Assembly: GCA_030698575.1 (NCBI GenBank) | Contig: JAUYMQ010000236.1 | Span: forward strand, 1-8,050 | DNA: 8,050 bases | Direction: 5' to 3' | From: Deltaproteobacteria bacterium | Lineage (GTDB): Bacteria > JAUYMQ01 | In this document: in pieces, positions 6,108 to 8,050 of the stretch | How the letters are laid out: each line of letters begins with the position of its first letter | How positions within the stretch are numbered: the first letter of the stretch is position 1 | The notes under the pieces: model-generated | Databases searched by the model: none | What the model was told of the DNA's origin: nothing | Seen by the model: only the letters and a program-made list of their open reading frames with translations | Translations under genes and position numbers: made by a program

Positions 6108-7118
6108 ATGGCGAAAGGTCAGAAAGGCGGGCGGCGCAAGGCCAAGCCGCGCAAGGGAAGTCCCGGGGACGCCGGGAAGCCTCTCCTGCCGGAGGTGCTT
6201 CTTCCCGACGCCGAGCCCGACGATGGCATTGCGCTGGAAACAGCCGCTGTCACCGAAGCCGGCGACGCCGCGGAAACCGGCCTCATCCTCCGGCGCAGCG
6301 CCCTCCAGCGCTACTTCGCCGACATCCGCCGCTCGAAGCCGCTCAGCCGCGAGGAGGAACACAAACTCGCCGTGCGCTACCGCGAGTATGGCGACGTCGA
6401 CGCGGCCTACTCGCTGGTCATGGCGAATCTCCGCCTCGTCGTGAAGATCGCGATGGAGTACCAGTCGGCCTACTCGAACCTGCTCGATCTCATCCAGGAG
6501 GGGAACATCGGCCTGATGGAGGCCGTCAAGCGGTTCAACCCCTACAAGGACGTCAAGCTGTCTACCTATGCAGCCTGGTGGATACGCGCCTTTATTCTCC
6601 GTTACATCATCAACAACTTCAGGCTTGTGAAGATCGGAACCACGCGCGCCCAGCGCAAGCTCTTCTTCAACCTGAACAAGGAGCGCCAGCGGCTCGAGGC
6701 GATGGGCTACACCGCCACGCCGCGCCTGCTCGCGTCGAATCTGGACGTCACCGAGAAGGAAGTCGAGGAGATGACATCCCGGATGGCCCAGCCGGCGCAG
6801 TCGCTGGATCAACCCATGGGGAGCGAGGGGCATACCACGCTGCTCGACTTCATGAAGGACGAGGCCGAAGGACCCGAGGACGCGGTTGCGCGCGAGCAGA
6901 TGCGTAGTCGCGCGCTCGAGATCATCGGCGAGATGGCGGAGAAGCTTCCGGAGAAGGAGCGCGCGATTCTCGACCGCCGACTGCTTGCGGAAGAACCCGA
7001 AACACTCGAGCAGATTGGCAAAAGCTTCAGCGTCTCGAAGGAGCGTATCCGGCAGCTCGAGGCGCGGCTGATGGGCCGCCTCCGCGACACCCTGCGCGCC
7101 CGCCTGCTTCCGCCGTGA
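6108..7118 (+). CDS. RNA polymerase sigma factor, RpoH/sigma-32 family
   Basis: This 336-residue protein directs core RNA polymerase to a subset of promoters; the family governs heat-shock and related stress genes. Region 2.1-2.2 is at about 65-140 (LVMANLRLVVKIAMEYQ; DLIQEGNIGLMEAV) and regions 2.3-2.4 at about 141-175 (FNPYKDVKLSTYAAWWIR). The family hallmark RpoH box is at 182-196 (QRKLFFNLNKERQRL), almost as in E. coli. Region 3 follows. Region 4.2 with its helix-turn-helix is at about 298-328 (TLEQIGKSFSVSKERIRQLE). E. coli RpoH is 284 residues; this one has an N-terminal extension of about 50 residues, first Lys/Arg/Gly-rich (1-20), then acidic (30-57). Residues aligned with the E. coli degradation-control site in region 2.1 are Val97, Ala100 and Val104, conservative changes. 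It may be a paralog rather than the main heat-shock factor; myxobacterial SigB/SigC-like factors are an alternative label. It is the second gene of the operon, and its stop overlaps the next start. Confidence 0.93.
   Translation: MAKGQKGGRRKAKPRKGSPGDAGKPLLPEVLLPDAEPDDGIALETAAVTEAGDAAETGLILRRSALQRYFADIRRSKPLSREEEHKLAVRYREYGDVDAAYSLVMANLRLVVKIAMEYQSAYSNLLDLIQEGNIGLMEAVKRFNPYKDVKLSTYAAWWIRAFILRYIINNFRLVKIGTTRAQRKLFFNLNKERQRLEAMGYTATPRLLASNLDVTEKEVEEMTSRMAQPAQSLDQPMGSEGHTTLLDFMKDEAEGPEDAVAREQMRSRALEIIGEMAEKLPEKERAILDRRLLAEEPETLEQIGKSFSVSKERIRQLEARLMGRLRDTLRARLLPP
7115..7118 (+). promoter_or_regulatory. GTGA stop/start overlap between sigma factor and PAP2 genes
   Basis: GTG at 7115-7117 starts the PAP2 gene and TGA at 7116-7118 ends the sigma factor. 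With no ribosome binding site of its own, the PAP2 gene probably depends on terminating ribosomes. Confidence 0.6.
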
Positions 7119-7789
7119 CAAGCATCCTGCTGAAATTTTACCTCCGCCACGAGAAGGCCGCGCTCATCCTGGGGGTCACCGGGTTCTTCCTCCTCGGCTA
7201 CCTCGCCATCGCGCTCCACACCGCCGGAGGCAATGCGCACAGCCTGGCAACGCCGCTGGACGCCGCCCTTCCCTACGTCCCCGAGGCATGGCCGCTCTAC
7301 CATGCGGTGTATCTCCTGCTCTTCATCCCCACGCGCCTCTACTCGCGGCCACCCGAAATGCGCCGCGGGGCGGCGGCCAACATCGCCTGCATGACAGCGG
7401 CTTACGCCGTCTTCCTGCTCTACCCCGTCGGCGACGCCTCGCTCCTGAACAGCGCCGGCCTGACGGAGGCGACTGCCTCCGCGGGCGGCAATTTCGCCAT
7501 GCTCTTCGACGATCGCGGCATGAACTGCTTCCCGAGCCTGCACGTGGCCCTTGCGACGATCGCTGCGTTCTGCTGCGCCAGGGCTGACCGGCGACTGGGG
7601 ATGTTTGCCTGGACGCTCACCGGCCTGATCGCCGTTTCGTCTCTTCTGCTCAAGCGCCACTACATTGTGGATCTCCCCGCCGGATTCGCGCTCGGCGCAT
7701 TCATTTACACGCTCATCCTGCGAGACCACTTGGGTCGGATCCCGTCCGCGGGGCGAATGGCTGCTGCGAGCCCGGCCGCGGCATCATGA
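7115..7789 (+). CDS. PAP2-family integral membrane phosphatase/transferase (Aur1/IPC-synthase-like branch)
   Basis: This 224-residue membrane protein has hydrophobic segments at about 15-35, 61-76, 86-104, 141-156, 163-180 and 187-203. The PAP2 catalytic signatures are present. Motif C2 is NCFPSLHVA (137-145, His143). Motif C3 is SSLLLKRHYIVD (175-186), with nucleophile His182 and Asp186. The arginine of the usual SRxxxxxHxxxD is serine (Ser176) here, and a Lys-Arg pair precedes the histidine; this pattern is that of the PAP2_3 group, which includes inositolphosphotransferases, rather than classic PgpB. A RLYSRPP segment (74-80) occupies the place of C1 but lacks its lysine. The family removes or transfers phosphate head groups on lipids at the membrane. 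The substrate is unknown. The start is GTG in a GTGA overlap with the sigma-factor stop; no clear ribosome binding site is seen, so coupling is likely. The C-terminus is Ala-rich. Confidence 0.85.
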   Translation: MTSILLKFYLRHEKAALILGVTGFFLLGYLAIALHTAGGNAHSLATPLDAALPYVPEAWPLYHAVYLLLFIPTRLYSRPPEMRRGAAANIACMTAAYAVFLLYPVGDASLLNSAGLTEATASAGGNFAMLFDDRGMNCFPSLHVALATIAAFCCARADRRLGMFAWTLTGLIAVSSLLLKRHYIVDLPAGFALGAFIYTLILRDHLGRIPSAGRMAAASPAAAS

Positions 7790-8050
7790 TGCGGCGTTGC
7801 GCCCGGCTCGCCCGCGCCCTCCTCCCGCTCGTTGCGGCAGCGCTTTTGATCGCCCCGGCCCAGGCCGAAGGCGCGAGCGCCGCGCCCCTCGACGCCCCCG
7901 TCGTCGTGCCTGCACGCGCGCTGGGCGGCCTCGTGGGCGAGCGGATCGGATCCCTCAGGCTGCTTCGCTGGACCGGCGAGAGTTTCGCGGCCGTGCCGTT
8001 CCAGATCGACCCGCGCGAGCGCCGCGCGCGCCCGGGCCGCCACCCCAGGC
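7786..8050 (+). CDS. Secreted protein of unknown function, partial (cut by the right edge)
   Basis: An open frame of 88 codons runs from ATG 7786 to the window end without a stop. The start overlaps the PAP2 stop as ATGA; a second ATG follows directly at 7789. The first 27 residues form a signal peptide: basic n-region (MMRRCARLARALL), hydrophobic core, then AQA before Glu28, a good signal peptidase I site. Cys5 is in the n-region and not a lipobox, so this is a soluble periplasmic or exported protein rather than a lipoprotein. The visible mature part contains VVVPARALGGLVGERIGSLR, then RLLRWTGESFAAVPFQIDPR. I recall VPFQIDxR-type strings in exported proteins of unknown function from high-GC Gram-negative bacteria, but cannot name a family. 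It is the fourth gene of the operon and very probably translationally coupled to PAP2. Confidence 0.75.
   Translation, partial: MMRRCARLARALLPLVAAALLIAPAQAEGASAAPLDAPVVVPARALGGLVGERIGSLRLLRWTGESFAAVPFQIDPRERRARPGRHPR

Noticed and set aside
6102-7121. 339-codon minus-strand frame covering nearly the whole sigma-factor gene
   Set aside because: The length match only reflects codon bias; the plus strand has unambiguous sigma-32 motifs.

Overview
The window is GC-rich throughout and fully bacterial in layout. It carries a Gram-negative envelope system (an RND pump with its periplasmic adaptor) and a sigma-32 (RpoH) family sigma factor. A high-GC proteobacterial or deltaproteobacterial/Myxococcota-like genome is the most natural host, but no marker gene fixes the lineage. 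There are five complete protein genes, one gene cut by the right edge, and no recognisable RNA gene, insertion sequence, CRISPR array or phage gene.

Left half, minus strand (about 167-4525): a two-gene efflux operon. The membrane-fusion protein is transcribed first and the RND inner-membrane permease follows 9 nt later. The permease's GAGG ribosome binding site overlaps the adaptor's stop codon. No TolC-type outer-membrane channel is visible, so it must lie outside the window or be shared. Positions 1-166 hold no convincing gene, only two overlapping hairpins and a possible tail of a convergent gene.

Middle (about 4526-4916): a divergent control region of roughly 390 bases. It has a plausible minus-strand promoter (TATACT with an A8/T8 tract at UP-element distance), an inverted repeat that could be an operator in the efflux leader, and a weak plus-strand promoter. 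It also has several inverted repeats that could form alternative RNA structures ahead of the rightward operon.

Right half, plus strand (4917 to the edge): a tightly packed operon of a class-V PLP-dependent enzyme, an RpoH-like sigma factor (15 nt gap), a PAP2-family membrane lipid phosphatase/transferase (4-base GTGA overlap) and the beginning of a secreted protein of unknown function (4-base ATGA overlap). The spacing predicts co-transcription and translational coupling. The unusual point is a heat-shock-type sigma factor embedded between a PLP enzyme and a membrane-lipid enzyme, suggesting an accessory envelope- or stress-linked sigma factor rather than a stand-alone rpoH. The exact pathway cannot be read from sequence alone.
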